64,000 bases of DNA from Hominenteromicrobium mulieris (GCF_020687165.1 NZ_JAJEQC010000003.1), one strand, 5' to 3'; positions 23,548-32,033 are shown, numbered from the stretch's first letter. The notes: generated by a model not told the origin, from the letters alone. A program made the numbers and translations.

Positions 23548-24876
23548 TCAGTCTGCCTTATCGCCGCGCTCGCGCACGATCATGCGCACCGGCGTGCCCT
23601 CTAAGCTGAAAATCTCGCGGATGCGGTTCTCCAGATAGCGCTGGTACGAGAAGTGGAAAAGCTCTTTGGAATTGACAAAGCAAATGAACGTAGGCGGTCT
23701 GGTAGAAGCCTGCGTCATGTAGTAGATCTTCAGGCGCTTGCCCTTATCGGTCGGCGGCTGTACGCGTGCCGTTGCCTGTGCCAGAATGTCGTTCAAGGTG
23801 CCGGTCGTAATGCGCATCGCGTTGCTGGAAGCAACCTTGTGGATGAGTTCAAACAAGCGGTCAAGTCGCTGACCGGTCTGCGCGGAGATGAAAATGATCG
23901 GCGCGTAGGACATAAAGGAAAAGTCCTTTTCAAGCTTCGTCTTATATTCCTGCATGGTTTTGTCGTCTTTTTCAACGGCGTCCCACTTGTTGACCGCGAT
24001 GATGCAGCCCTTGCCCGCTTCGTGCGCGATGCCGGCAACCTTGGAGTCCTGCTCCGTAAAACCGACCGTGGCATCGATGAGGATGACGCACACGTCTGCC
24101 CTGTCCACCGCCATTTCGGCGCGCAGGTTGCTGTAATGCTCAATGGAATCCTCCACCTTGCTCTTGCGGCGCAGGCCGGCAGTATCGATGAACGTAAATA
24201 CGCCGTACTTGTTTTCGATGGTGGTATCCACCGCGTCGCGCGTCGTACCCGCAATATTGGAAACGATGCAGCGGTTTTCGCCGGAAACGCGGTTCACAAG
24301 GGAAGATTTGCCGACGTTCGGCTTACCGATGACGGCGACCTTGATGATCTCGCCCTCGTCCTCCTCTTCCTTTTCCTCCGGCAGATGCTCGAGGACGGCA
24401 TCCAACAGGTCGCCCGTGCCGTGTCCGTGCACGGAAGACACCTGAATGGGGTCGCCGAGGCCGAGGTTATAAAACTCATAAAAATCCGCCGGCGGGTCGC
24501 CCAGCGTATCGCACTTATTGACGCACACGATGACCGGCACATTGCTGCGCTGGAGCATCTGTGCGATGTTGAGGTCCGTTGCGACCATGCCGGTGCGCAC
24601 ATCGGTCACGAAAATGATGCAGTCCGCAGAATCAATGGCAATCTGCGCCTGCGTGCGCATCTGGGACAAAATAATATCCTTCGATTCCGGCTCGATGCCG
24701 CCCGTATCTACCAGTGAAAACTTTCTGTTTTTCCATTCACACTCGCCGAAAATGCGGTCACGCGTCACGCCCGGCGTGTCCTCCACGATGGAAAGGCGCT
24801 GCCCGATCAGCTTGTTGAACAGCGTGGATTTACCGACGTTCGGTCGGCCCACGATGGCTACAATAGGTCTTGACAT
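23548..24876 (-). CDS. der: Ribosome assembly GTPase Der (EngA)
   Basis: 442 residues with two tandem GTPase domains and a C-terminal KH-like domain, the layout unique to Der. The first P-loop GRPNVGKS is at residues 10-17 with NKCD as base-specificity loop; the second P-loop GKPNVGKSS is near residue 185 with DTAGLRRKSK and NKWD. Der acts in maturation of the 50S subunit. AAGGAGGA precedes the ATG. It lies 24 bases after the DUF512 gene and before plsY, an order seen in other clostridia. Confidence 0.97.
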   Translation of the reverse strand: MSRPIVAIVGRPNVGKSTLFNKLIGQRLSIVEDTPGVTRDRIFGECEWKNRKFSLVDTGGIEPESKDIILSQMRTQAQIAIDSADCIIFVTDVRTGMVATDLNIAQMLQRSNVPVIVCVNKCDTLGDPPADFYEFYNLGLGDPIQVSSVHGHGTGDLLDAVLEHLPEEKEEEDEGEIIKVAVIGKPNVGKSSLVNRVSGENRCIVSNIAGTTRDAVDTTIENKYGVFTFIDTAGLRRKSKVEDSIEHYSNLRAEMAVDRADVCVILIDATVGFTEQDSKVAGIAHEAGKGCIIAVNKWDAVEKDDKTMQEYKTKLEKDFSFMSYAPIIFISAQTGQRLDRLFELIHKVASSNAMRITTGTLNDILAQATARVQPPTDKGKRLKIYYMTQASTRPPTFICFVNSKELFHFSYQRYLENRIREIFSLEGTPVRMIVRERGDKAD

Positions 24877-24900
24877 ACGGTTTTCCTCCTTCTTTTTTCC

Positions 24901-26211
24901 TTACTCCGCAGTGCCCAAAATGTCCTTGAGCTCGCCTGCGGCGTCTTTATGCATTCTGTAAGCCGGCACACCCAGCTTTTCGCTGAGCTGCTGCACGGTC
25001 ATATCGTCTAAGAAAATATCTTCGTCCGCCATAAGCATGGACGGTGCAAGCAAAATTGCGTCGCCAAGGTTTTCGCGGCTCAAGCGGTTCACAAGGTCAC
25101 GCCCCGTGAGCAGCCCGGTCACGTTGACCGTACCGCCAAAGAAATCGTTGTGCACAGGCACAAGGTTGATCTCGAGCCCCGGGAATTTTTCGCGCGCAAA
25201 GTCCATCACATGCTCCATAAACGCATACACGCCTTCGCCCGTCGGGATCGTCACGCGGCGCTTTATGTCGCGCTCCGGCTCGTCTTCAACCGCCCAGGAA
25301 AATTCTTCTTCTAAGTCGCGCAGCATACCCACGCCGTTTTCAATCTGCGGGAAGTCCTCGTAAAATTCATACGGCGGCAGCTCGCGCTTTGCAATGAGGT
25401 AGAACTCGTCGCTCGGGAACACGGTTCTCGAGCCGCGCTCTACCTTGAATTTATCGCCCCACCGCTCCAAAATCTCGATCGCCGCGCGCGCCGTATCCTT
25501 GTTAAACGTCTCCAGAGGATACAGCCCCTCGCGGTAGCGCGTCACGCCGACCGGCACGCAGGCGACGCTCTGTAAGCTCTCGCCGAGCGCGTACATTTCG
25601 GAAAGCGTAAATTCCAGCTCCTCGCCGTCATTCAGCCCCGGGCACAGCACAATCTGACAATTCAGCTTGATGTTGTGCTCCGCCAGCTTGCGCACAAAAC
25701 GCAGCGCGTCGCCCGCAAAGCGGTTGTGCATCATCTTGCAGCGCAGCGTGGGATTCATCGTATGCACGGAAATATTAATGGGGCTGATGCGCATTTCAAT
25801 GATACGGTCGATCTCGCGCTCATCAATGTTCGTCAGCGTGATGTAGTTGCCGAACAAAAACGAAAGGCGGTCATCATCATCCTTAAAATAGAGCGTTTCG
25901 CGCATGCCGGGCGGCAGCTGGTCAATGAAGCAGAACACGCACTTGTTGCGGCAGGAGCGCTGCCTGTCCATAAGATACGTTTCAAACGCAAGGCCCAGTG
26001 CGCCGTACTGCGGCTTTACGAATTTCTCTTCGCGCCGCTCGCCCTCCGCCGTTTCGTATACCACATGCAGATGGGTGTTCGTCTCGTAAAAACGGAAATC
26101 GAGAATATCCGTGATGTCATGCCCATTGATTGAAATAAGCTTATCGTGCGGCTTTATGCCTGCCCGCTCGGCAAGGCTGTTTTTATCCACGCCGAAAATT
26201 TCAACTGCCAC
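24901..26211 (-). CDS. DUF512 protein: PDZ plus radical-SAM-like iron-sulfur protein
   Basis: 436 residues starting at GTG (26209-26211) with GGAAGGGAG upstream. Residues 1 to about 70 form a PDZ-like domain (GVDKNSLAERAGIKPHDKLI). Cys87, Cys91 and Cys94 (CRNKCVFC) form a CX3CX2C radical-SAM-type cluster motif followed by FIDQLPPGMRETLYFKDDD, and the C-terminal part is DUF512. The family is widespread in clostridia and cyanobacteria next to der; its biochemical role is not settled. Here it heads DUF512-der-plsY, downstream of rpmF and separated from it by a terminator-like hairpin. Confidence 0.9.
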   Translation of the reverse strand: MAVEIFGVDKNSLAERAGIKPHDKLISINGHDITDILDFRFYETNTHLHVVYETAEGERREEKFVKPQYGALGLAFETYLMDRQRSCRNKCVFCFIDQLPPGMRETLYFKDDDDRLSFLFGNYITLTNIDEREIDRIIEMRISPINISVHTMNPTLRCKMMHNRFAGDALRFVRKLAEHNIKLNCQIVLCPGLNDGEELEFTLSEMYALGESLQSVACVPVGVTRYREGLYPLETFNKDTARAAIEILERWGDKFKVERGSRTVFPSDEFYLIAKRELPPYEFYEDFPQIENGVGMLRDLEEEFSWAVEDEPERDIKRRVTIPTGEGVYAFMEHVMDFAREKFPGLEINLVPVHNDFFGGTVNVTGLLTGRDLVNRLSRENLGDAILLAPSMLMADEDIFLDDMTVQQLSEKLGVPAYRMHKDAAGELKDILGTAE

Positions 26212-26296
26212 AGCTTTTCTCCCTTCCGTTTTGAGGTAGTATGCGCGAAATTTGCCGCTGTTTTACGGCTCGGCACCAAAAAATGCCGACAAAACA

Positions 26297-26330
26297 ATAG
26301 AGAAGGAGCACGCAAATGCCCCTTCTCTAT
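26297..26330 (-). terminator. Terminator of yceD-rpmF
   Basis: On the minus strand ATAGAGAAGG pairs with CCTTCTCTAT plus inner GC pairs, followed by TGTTTTG. It separates rpmF from DUF512-der-plsY, although read-through is likely because no strong promoter was seen before DUF512. Confidence 0.75.
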
Positions 26331-26357
26331 CTGGCACAATTATTGTTTCAGGCAAAA

Positions 26358-26540
26358 TTATGCTTCCTTCTTAACAACTTCTCTGCCGTTGTAGTAACCG
26401 CAGTTACCGCAAACCCTGTGAGGTGTCTTATACTCTCCGCACTGCGGGCATTTCATAAGGGCAGGAGCGCTAAGCTTCCACACGTTAGAACGTCTCTTAT
26501 TCTGTCTGGCACTGGACACTTTTCTCTTGGGTACCGCCAT
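26358..26540 (-). CDS. rpmF: 50S ribosomal protein L32
   Basis: 60 residues from ATG 26540, which has GGAGGTG nine bases upstream; the in-frame codon three positions earlier lies within that site. The opening AVPKRKVSSARQNKRRS is the L32 signature, and the four cysteines of MKCPQCGEYK and RVCGNCGYY form the zinc ribbon of the C+ type, so this L32 is the zinc-binding version. It lies 45 bases after yceD, the classical pairing. The usual plsX-fab genes do not follow here. Confidence 0.97.
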   Translation of the reverse strand: MAVPKRKVSSARQNKRRSNVWKLSAPALMKCPQCGEYKTPHRVCGNCGYYNGREVVKKEA

Positions 26541-26585
26541 CGTCAGCACCTCCTTATATTAAACTAAAACTTTGGTTATCTGGAA

Positions 26586-27083
26586 TTATTGTAGCAGCTG
26601 CCGCAGAGCCTCCAGACGGGGATCTGTCTGCTGCTTTGCACAGGCGCAGTCGCCTTCGTTCAGGTTTTTGCCGCAAGTGGGGCAAAGCCCTTTGCAGTCT
26701 TCCTTACAAAGGAATTTCGTCGGCGTCAAAAGGATGATATCGGAATAAATCAGCTCGTCCAAATCCAGCTCATCGCCTTCAATCACGATATAATCTTCAA
26801 AATCCTCTTCATCATTCAGCTTGTTCACAATCACGTGAGAAATGTTGTGACAAAGCTCTTTACGCGTCAACGTCAAGCACCTGTTGCACGGCATCGAATA
26901 CGCATAGCGCACCTCCACGTTCAGCTCCGCACTGGAAGCGAACGAACGGATGCTGCCCTTGACCTGAACCGGCGTGACAAACGGCTTACAGCCGTCAATC
27001 TCCACCTCCGACAGATCGACCGTATAATCGATCGCCTGTGAAATATCCTCTCCCGAGAAATATTTTTTCAAATCGATAAGCAT
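26586..27083 (-). CDS. yceD: YceD family protein (DUF177)
   Basis: 165 residues. DUF177/YceD proteins are small acidic proteins encoded next to rpmF in most bacteria and linked genetically to 23S rRNA maturation. Visible hallmarks are CNRCLTLTRKEL (about residues 70-81), the acidic middle EEDFEDYIVIEGDELDLDEL, and the C-terminal cysteine set CKEDCKGLCPTCGKNLNEGDC, which probably binds zinc. A perfect-consensus promoter (27111-27139) lies 27 bases upstream. It is cotranscribed with rpmF. Confidence 0.93.
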   Translation of the reverse strand: MLIDLKKYFSGEDISQAIDYTVDLSEVEIDGCKPFVTPVQVKGSIRSFASSAELNVEVRYAYSMPCNRCLTLTRKELCHNISHVIVNKLNDEEDFEDYIVIEGDELDLDELIYSDIILLTPTKFLCKEDCKGLCPTCGKNLNEGDCACAKQQTDPRLEALRQLLQ

Positions 27084-27110
27084 AGTTTTTCCTCATACCG
27101 TACTTGATAT

Positions 27111-27139
27111 ATTATAAATACCACGCGCGGTTTTGTCAA
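27111..27139 (-). promoter_or_regulatory. Consensus promoter of yceD-rpmF
   Basis: Minus strand: TTGACA (27134-27139), 17 bases, TATAAT (27111-27116): both boxes perfect, the strongest promoter in the window. Confidence 0.93.
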
Positions 27140-27169
27140 GAAAAATTTGAAAATTCGGCATTATGCCGC

Positions 27170-27207
27170 GAAAAAAAGTGTTCGGCGGGTCGTTTCCGCC
27201 GAAACAC
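27170..27207 (-). terminator. Terminator of the pgi-P-loop protein operon
   Basis: On the minus strand GTGTTTCGGCGG pairs with CCGCCGAACAC (one bulge), followed by a run of seven T residues. Confidence 0.88.
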
Positions 27208-27279
27208 TGTTGCTTTTTTCGTTTTTGCACTGCTTTTCGTTACTGTTTCGGGCGGTGCAAAGGCTTTTTGAGGCCGAAA

Positions 27280-27693
27280 TTACTTCGCGACAAATTCACG
27301 AACGGAAGCCGGCAGTTCCTCTGCGTCAGCAGAAATGAGCAGGCAGATGTTCACGTTGGAAGATTCGCTGAGCGTCTTGAGCTTCGCGGTAAGCGGCTCA
27401 ACTTCCTCAACGCCCTTGCCGGTGATCTTCAGGGTGGAATCAACGAAAACGTCCGTCACATCGTAGTTTGCAGCGCAGATGCCGCTGACAAAGCCTACAA
27501 GTGCGTCCAGACCCTCAATGCCGTAAGCGTCGGAGTCAACAAGACGTGCCTTGTGGGAAATATCGTAAGTAAGCTTAAGGCCCTTTTCGATAACAACAAC
27601 GTTGCCGTTGGAGTTCTGAACCGCTTCGTTTGCAAGCTCGATGAGCTTCTTGGTTTTGCCGGAGCCTTTTTTGCCGATTAAAAGAGTGATCAT
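27280..27693 (-). CDS. Small P-loop NTPase of unknown role
   Basis: 137 residues with Walker A GKKGSGKT at residues 7-14 close to the N terminus, then an alternating beta/alpha pattern and a Walker-B-like strand VTDVFVDSTL. Domain databases often label such short clostridial proteins as PilT- or AAA-like, but there is no secretion-ATPase Asp or His box and no pilus gene nearby. GGAGGACTT precedes the ATG. It starts 49 bases after pgi and shares its transcript and terminator. I do not recognise a specific function. Confidence 0.75.
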   Translation of the reverse strand: MITLLIGKKGSGKTKKLIELANEAVQNSNGNVVVIEKGLKLTYDISHKARLVDSDAYGIEGLDALVGFVSGICAANYDVTDVFVDSTLKITGKGVEEVEPLTAKLKTLSESSNVNICLLISADAEELPASVREFVAK

Positions 27694-27742
27694 AGTGAAG
27701 TCCTCCTGTGTATTTTTTCCGCAGGTGCGGATTTACGCCTTT

Positions 27743-29083
27743 TTATTTGGAAAGTCTTGCTTCCAGTGCTTCTTTTTCGCCTTCGTAACCCGGCTTGCCG
27801 AGCAGAGCAAACATGTTCTTCTTATAGCTTTCAACGCCCGGCTGGTTGAACGGGTTCACGCCGAGGAGATAGCCGGAGATGGCGCAGGCCTTCTCGAAGA
27901 AGTAGATGATCTGGCCGAGGGTATCCTCGGAGAAATCGGGAGCGGAGATCACAACGTTCGGCACGCCGCCGTCGTTGTGTGCCAGCACGGTGCCCTCAAA
28001 CGCCTTGCGGTTGATATACGCCATGCTCTTGCCCTCGAGGAAATTGAGGCCGTCTACGTTTGCCGGGTCGTTGCCGATGACAACTTCGCGCTTCGGCTTC
28101 TCAAACAGCATCACGGTCTCAAAGAGGCTGCGTCTGCCGTCCTGAATGTACTGACCCATGGAGTGCAGGTCTGTGGAGAAGACAACGGATGCCGGGAACA
28201 GGCCCTTGCCGTCCTTGCCCTCGCTCTCGCCGTACAGCTGCTTCCACCACTCGTTCATGAGCGTGTAGCACGGCTCGTAGCTAACCATCACTTCGGTCGT
28301 CTTGCCCTTATTGTAAAGAATGTTGCGAATGGCAGCATACTTGTAGCAATCGTTTTCTTCCATGTTCGGGTTGTTGTAGGCAGCCTGTGCCTTCTGTGCG
28401 CCCGCCATGAGTGCGTCGATATCCGCACCGGCCACAGCGATGGGCAGCAGACCCACAGCGGTGAGAACGGAGTAACGGCCGCCGACATCATCCGGTACAA
28501 CGAAGGTCTCGTAGCCTTCTTCGTCCGCAAGGTGCTTCAACGTGCCGCGCGCCTTATCGGTCGTGCAGAAAATACGCTTCTTTGCTTCTTCCTTGCCGTA
28601 CTTCTTCTCGAGGATCTCGCGGAAAACACGGAACGCGATAGCCGGCTCTGTGGTGGTGCCGGACTTGGAAATCATGTTGATGGAAATATCCTTGCCCTCG
28701 CAGATCTCAACCAGCTCCGCCAGCGCGGTGGAAGAAATACTGTTGCCGGTGAAATAGATGTCCGGCGTATTTTTCTTCAGTGCATTGTAGTGCTCGCTCT
28801 TGAGGAACTCGATTGCTGCGCGTGCACCGAGGTAGGAGCCGCCGATGCCGATGACGATAAACACATCCGTGTTCTTCTTGATGCGCTCCGCAGCCGCCTT
28901 GATGCGTGCAAATTCCTCTTTATCGTAATTGGTGGGCAGGTCCACCCAGCCGAGGAAATCATTTCCCGGACCCTTGCCGGATGCCAGAAGCGCATGTGCA
29001 CTCTCAACCTGAGAAGCCATTGCAGCGTATTCGTGCTCGCCGATAAAGCCCTTCAAGTATCCGCATTCCAATTTCAATGCCAT
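27743..29083 (-). CDS. pgi: Glucose-6-phosphate isomerase
   Basis: 446 residues, the short Firmicutes form. Pgi interconverts glucose-6-phosphate and fructose-6-phosphate. Recognisable sites are the sugar-phosphate loop VIGIGGSYLGARA (about residues 69-81), ISKSGTTTEPAIAFR, the catalytic region VVPDDVGGRYSVLTAVGLLP, the Glu in MGQYIQDGRR and the C-terminal NPFNQPGVESYK. TAGGAGGC precedes the ATG. The promoter is at 29188-29216 and a CcpA-type cre palindrome lies in the leader at 29123-29140, so catabolite control is likely. It is cotranscribed with a small P-loop protein. Confidence 0.97.
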   Translation of the reverse strand: MALKLECGYLKGFIGEHEYAAMASQVESAHALLASGKGPGNDFLGWVDLPTNYDKEEFARIKAAAERIKKNTDVFIVIGIGGSYLGARAAIEFLKSEHYNALKKNTPDIYFTGNSISSTALAELVEICEGKDISINMISKSGTTTEPAIAFRVFREILEKKYGKEEAKKRIFCTTDKARGTLKHLADEEGYETFVVPDDVGGRYSVLTAVGLLPIAVAGADIDALMAGAQKAQAAYNNPNMEENDCYKYAAIRNILYNKGKTTEVMVSYEPCYTLMNEWWKQLYGESEGKDGKGLFPASVVFSTDLHSMGQYIQDGRRSLFETVMLFEKPKREVVIGNDPANVDGLNFLEGKSMAYINRKAFEGTVLAHNDGGVPNVVISAPDFSEDTLGQIIYFFEKACAISGYLLGVNPFNQPGVESYKKNMFALLGKPGYEGEKEALEARLSK

Positions 29084-29122
29084 TTCTATTGCCTCCTATT
29101 TGCATGATGATGCTTTTGCACG

Positions 29123-29140
29123 TGTGAAACCGTTTTCACA
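29123..29140 (-). promoter_or_regulatory. cre site (CcpA operator) in the pgi leader
   Basis: The 18-base palindrome TGTGAAACCGTTTTCACA fits the catabolite-responsive element consensus (TGWAANCGNTNWCA core). It lies about 40 bases downstream of the expected transcription start, a position from which bound CcpA would act as a roadblock. Confidence 0.85.
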
Positions 29141-29187
29141 GTCCCACTTTATGCAAGGTACACCACAAGTCAAATCTATGTGCTTTC

Positions 29188-29216
29188 ATCATACAATAAT
29201 TTGACGCATTTTGCAA
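29188..29216 (-). promoter_or_regulatory. Promoter of pgi
   Basis: Minus strand: TTGCAA (29211-29216), 17 bases, TATGAT (29188-29193). Confidence 0.75.
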
Positions 29217-29280
29217 GTGCACAACGCGGATTTCATGAAAAGTTAACGAAGGTTTTTTTGCAAATCAGATTTCACGCCGC

Positions 29281-30411
29281 TTATGCTGCGAAAAAACAAG
29301 CCAAAAAATATTGCAATGCGGAAGAAAATGTGATGGCGGGCGCTTCGGTTTTCGCCGTGATTTTGAGCGACTGCACCGTGTCGCCGTTCAGCGCGACCTT
29401 CGCCGTACCGAGCACATTCCCCGGTTCTACCGGCGCAGGAACGTTTTCCGGCAAAATGAGCTTTATCCCGATCTCCGCGTCGCCCGAGGCTGTTAAAACG
29501 CCGCTTGGAGCTTCACACTCAAGCGAAACGGCGCTCACCATGCCGCCCGTAACGGGCAGCTCGGGCAGTTCCGGGAGCTCCGGTGTCGTCAGCTTCCAGT
29601 TTACAAAACCGTAGTCGAGCAGCGAAGACGCGGCCGAAAAGCGGTCTTTCGTATTTTCCGCACCGAGCACTACCGCAATGAGCCGCATACCGTTTCGCTC
29701 TGCCGCAGCCGAAATGCAGCTGCCCGCCGCACTTGTCGTGCCGGTTTTCAGCCCCAAAATGCCGTCATACGTGCGCACGAGCTTATTTGTGTTCACAAGC
29801 TGCGTCTGCCCGTCACGCACATAATCAATCCAGATGAGCGTGTAATCAAATATTTTCTCGTGCTGCATCAACGCGCGGCTCATCACCGCCACATCATAAG
29901 CGCTCGTAATGTGCCCATCTTCGTCAAGACCGTTGCAGTTTTTAAAAACGGTGTCGTTCATGCCTAACTCCGCCGCGCGGGCGTTCATGCGCTCCACAAA
30001 TGCGTCCTCGCTGCCCGCGACTGCCTCCGCCAAAACGACCGCCGCGTCGTTCGCGCTCATCACCACGCACGCTTTGATGAGGTCGTCTACGGTCATCTGC
30101 TCGCCCTCCTTGAGCCAAATGTCCGAGCCGCCCATGCCCGCCGCGTGCGCCGAGGCCGTGAGCACATCGTCCAGATGCAGCGTGCCTGCATCGATTGCCT
30201 CAAATACGAGCAAAAGCGTCATCACCTTCGTGATGGACGCACAAGGTCGCTGCACATGGGCAGACTTTTCGTATAACACCTGACCCGTGGAGGCTTCCAT
30301 CAGCACCAAAGCCTGCGCGGGGAAATCCGGCGTCTCGGCACGCGCAAGCGGACAGAACACACCGATCAGCAATACAGCAGCCAAACAGAAGCCAAGAAAA
30401 TGTCTTTTCAT
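29281..30411 (-). CDS. dacF: D-alanyl-D-alanine carboxypeptidase (peptidase S11, DacF-like)
   Basis: 376 residues from ATG 30411. A signal peptide (residues 1 to about 25, cleavage after ARA) is followed by the penicillin-binding catalytic domain: SITK with Ser59 and Lys62, SAN at 119-121 and KTG at 222-224. After residue 270 comes a beta-rich C-terminal domain and a final hydrophobic segment (LQYFLACFF) that may anchor it in the membrane. Such enzymes trim the last D-Ala from peptidoglycan stems. The GGGGGTG ribosome binding site lies inside a hairpin that follows hisF (30418-30449). It lies 60 bases after hisF on the same strand. Confidence 0.93.
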   Translation of the reverse strand: MKRHFLGFCLAAVLLIGVFCPLARAETPDFPAQALVLMEASTGQVLYEKSAHVQRPCASITKVMTLLLVFEAIDAGTLHLDDVLTASAHAAGMGGSDIWLKEGEQMTVDDLIKACVVMSANDAAVVLAEAVAGSEDAFVERMNARAAELGMNDTVFKNCNGLDEDGHITSAYDVAVMSRALMQHEKIFDYTLIWIDYVRDGQTQLVNTNKLVRTYDGILGLKTGTTSAAGSCISAAAERNGMRLIAVVLGAENTKDRFSAASSLLDYGFVNWKLTTPELPELPELPVTGGMVSAVSLECEAPSGVLTASGDAEIGIKLILPENVPAPVEPGNVLGTAKVALNGDTVQSLKITAKTEAPAITFSSALQYFLACFFAA

Positions 30412-30417
30412 AAGTAA

Positions 30418-30449
30418 ACACCCCCGCACCAAAAGATATGCGGGAGTGT
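30418..30449 (-). terminator. Hairpin between hisF and dacF overlapping the dacF ribosome binding site
   Basis: On the minus strand ACACTCCCGCA pairs with TGCGGGGGTGT and is followed by TTACTT then ATG. It resembles a weak terminator of hisHF, and its 3' arm contains GGGGGTG, the presumed dacF ribosome binding site. Confidence 0.6.
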
Positions 30450-30471
30450 CCTTCAATCATTCTATTAAATT

Positions 30472-31233
30472 TCACCGGCGCACCGGGATGCCGTTTTCCG
30501 CAAGGTAACCCTTGAGTTCCGGTATGCCGATCTCGCGGAAGTGGAAAAGTGATGCCGCCAAAACCGCGTCCGCCTTACCCTTTGTAAACGCGTCCTTAAA
30601 GTGCTCCATCTTGCCCGCACCGCCGGATGCAATGACCGGAATGCCCACGCTTTCGGAAACTGCGCGGGTCAGCTCCAGGTCATACCCGGCCTTCGTGCCG
30701 TCGCAATCCATGCTCGTCAGCAGAATTTCACCCGCGCCGAGTTTCTCCGCGCGCTTTGCCCATTCTACGGCGTCAATGCCCGTGTCCACGCGGCCGCCGT
30801 TTAAATACAGCGTCCAGCCCGCGCCGTTCGGGCGGCGCTTCGCGTCCATCGCCATCACAACGCACTGGCTGCCGAATTTATACGCCGCGTCCGCAATGAG
30901 TTGTGGGTTTTTCAGCGCGGCGGAGTTTACCGAAACCTTATCCGCGCCCGCGCGCAGCAGCGCCGTGAAATCCTCTACCGTACGGATGCCGCCGCCCACC
31001 GTAAACGGGATAAATATGCTGTTCGCCACGCGGGAAACGATATCCAGCATGATACCGCGCGCATCGGAGGACGCGGTGATGTCGAGCAAAACAAGCTCGT
31101 CCGCGCCCTGCCGGTCGTATTCGACGGCAGCCTCCACAGGGTCGCCCGCATCGCGCAAATTCACGAAATTTGTGCCCTTAACAACCCTGCCGTTTTTAAG
31201 GTCAAGGCACGGGATAATGCGTTTGGCGTACAT
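30472..31233 (-). CDS. hisF: Imidazole glycerol phosphate synthase, cyclase subunit HisF
   Basis: 253 residues from ATG 31233, which overlaps the hisH stop (TAATG) and has GGGGGG upstream. HisF is a beta/alpha barrel that closes the imidazole ring of IGP and releases AICAR, using ammonia from HisH. The opening YAKRIIPCLDLKNGRVVKG contains catalytic Asp11, the phosphate loops GGGIRTVEDF and ASGGAGKMEHF are intact, and the second catalytic Asp lies in AMDAKR. The sequence is canonical, but no other his gene lies within this window. Confidence 0.96.
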   Translation of the reverse strand: MYAKRIIPCLDLKNGRVVKGTNFVNLRDAGDPVEAAVEYDRQGADELVLLDITASSDARGIMLDIVSRVANSIFIPFTVGGGIRTVEDFTALLRAGADKVSVNSAALKNPQLIADAAYKFGSQCVVMAMDAKRRPNGAGWTLYLNGGRVDTGIDAVEWAKRAEKLGAGEILLTSMDCDGTKAGYDLELTRAVSESVGIPVIASGGAGKMEHFKDAFTKGKADAVLAASLFHFREIGIPELKGYLAENGIPVRR

Positions 31234-31856
31234 TACACGCCCCCCTTTCCCTGCGTCATGGCGGCGAAGTTTTCGAGCAGCTTCAGTCCCAACGCTCCGC
31301 TTTTTTCCGGGTGAAATTGACATGCCATGAGGTTATTTTTCTGCACCGCCGCATGAATTTCCACACCGTACTGCGCCGTAGCGGTCACAACGTCCTCTTC
31401 GGCCTTTAAATAATACGAGTGCACAAAGTACACATACGGCTCGCCCGTAATGCTTCGGAACAACCCGCCGTCCTTTTTGATTTCAAGCGAATTCCACCCG
31501 ATATGCGGAATTTTCAGCCCCGGCGCAGCAGGAATACGCAACACCTTACCTTTTAAAAGCGACAGGCCGGAGACGCCCGGGGACTCCTCGCTGCTCTCAA
31601 ACAGGATTTGCAGCCCTAAACAAATACCCAAAAACGGCTTGCCGGAGGCGACGAACGCTTTAATCGGCGCTTCCAGTTCTCTCCCGCGCAGCTCGTGCAT
31701 GGCGTCGCCAAATGAACCGACGCCCGGCAGCACGGCGCCGTCGGCTTTCATGAGAATGCTCGGGTCCTGTGTGACTTCGACCTCACAGCCGATATGCATA
31801 AGCGCTTTTTCCACGCTGCGGATATTGCCCGCGCCGTAATCTATAATTGCGATCAT
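31233..31856 (-). CDS. hisH: Imidazole glycerol phosphate synthase, glutaminase subunit HisH
   Basis: 207 residues. HisH hydrolyses glutamine and channels ammonia to HisF. The class I glutamine amidotransferase triad is present: Cys in FLGICLGLQILFE, and His and Glu in CQFHPEKSG. The opening IAIIDYGAGNIRSVEKAL is typical. GGGAGGCG precedes the ATG. Its stop overlaps the hisF start by one base, which suggests translational coupling. Promoter at 31895-31923. The pair is isolated from the rest of the pathway here. Confidence 0.96.
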   Translation of the reverse strand: MIAIIDYGAGNIRSVEKALMHIGCEVEVTQDPSILMKADGAVLPGVGSFGDAMHELRGRELEAPIKAFVASGKPFLGICLGLQILFESSEESPGVSGLSLLKGKVLRIPAAPGLKIPHIGWNSLEIKKDGGLFRSITGEPYVYFVHSYYLKAEEDVVTATAQYGVEIHAAVQKNNLMACQFHPEKSGALGLKLLENFAAMTQGKGGV

Positions 31857-31894
31857 CCCGTCGCCTCCCTATTACTTTGATTTAGCGTGATAAT

Positions 31895-31923
31895 ATAGTA
31901 TCACATATTGTTTTATCCGTCAA
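31895..31923 (-). promoter_or_regulatory. Promoter of hisHF
   Basis: Minus strand: TTGACG (31918-31923), 17 bases, TACTAT (31895-31900). Confidence 0.65.
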
Positions 31924-31969
31924 CAGGATTTTTCGCTTCCCTCAATCAAAACGACTTTCTTTGATTTTA

Positions 31970-32009
31970 GGCAAAAAGAAAGCACGCAGAAAAACTGGTC
32001 TGCGTGCTT
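31970..32009 (-). terminator. Terminator downstream of the glpK hairpin array
   Basis: AAGCACGCAG (31979-31988) pairs with CTGCGTGCTT (32000-32009); read on the minus strand the stem is followed by TTCTTTTTG. It is the last of several hairpins after glpK and the only one with a clear T-run. Confidence 0.8.
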
Positions 32010-32033
32010 CTATGCTAGCTTGTTTGGTATTTT

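Noticed and set aside
27641..29107. 488-codon plus-strand open frame
   Set aside because: Antisense shadow of pgi, whose identity is certain.
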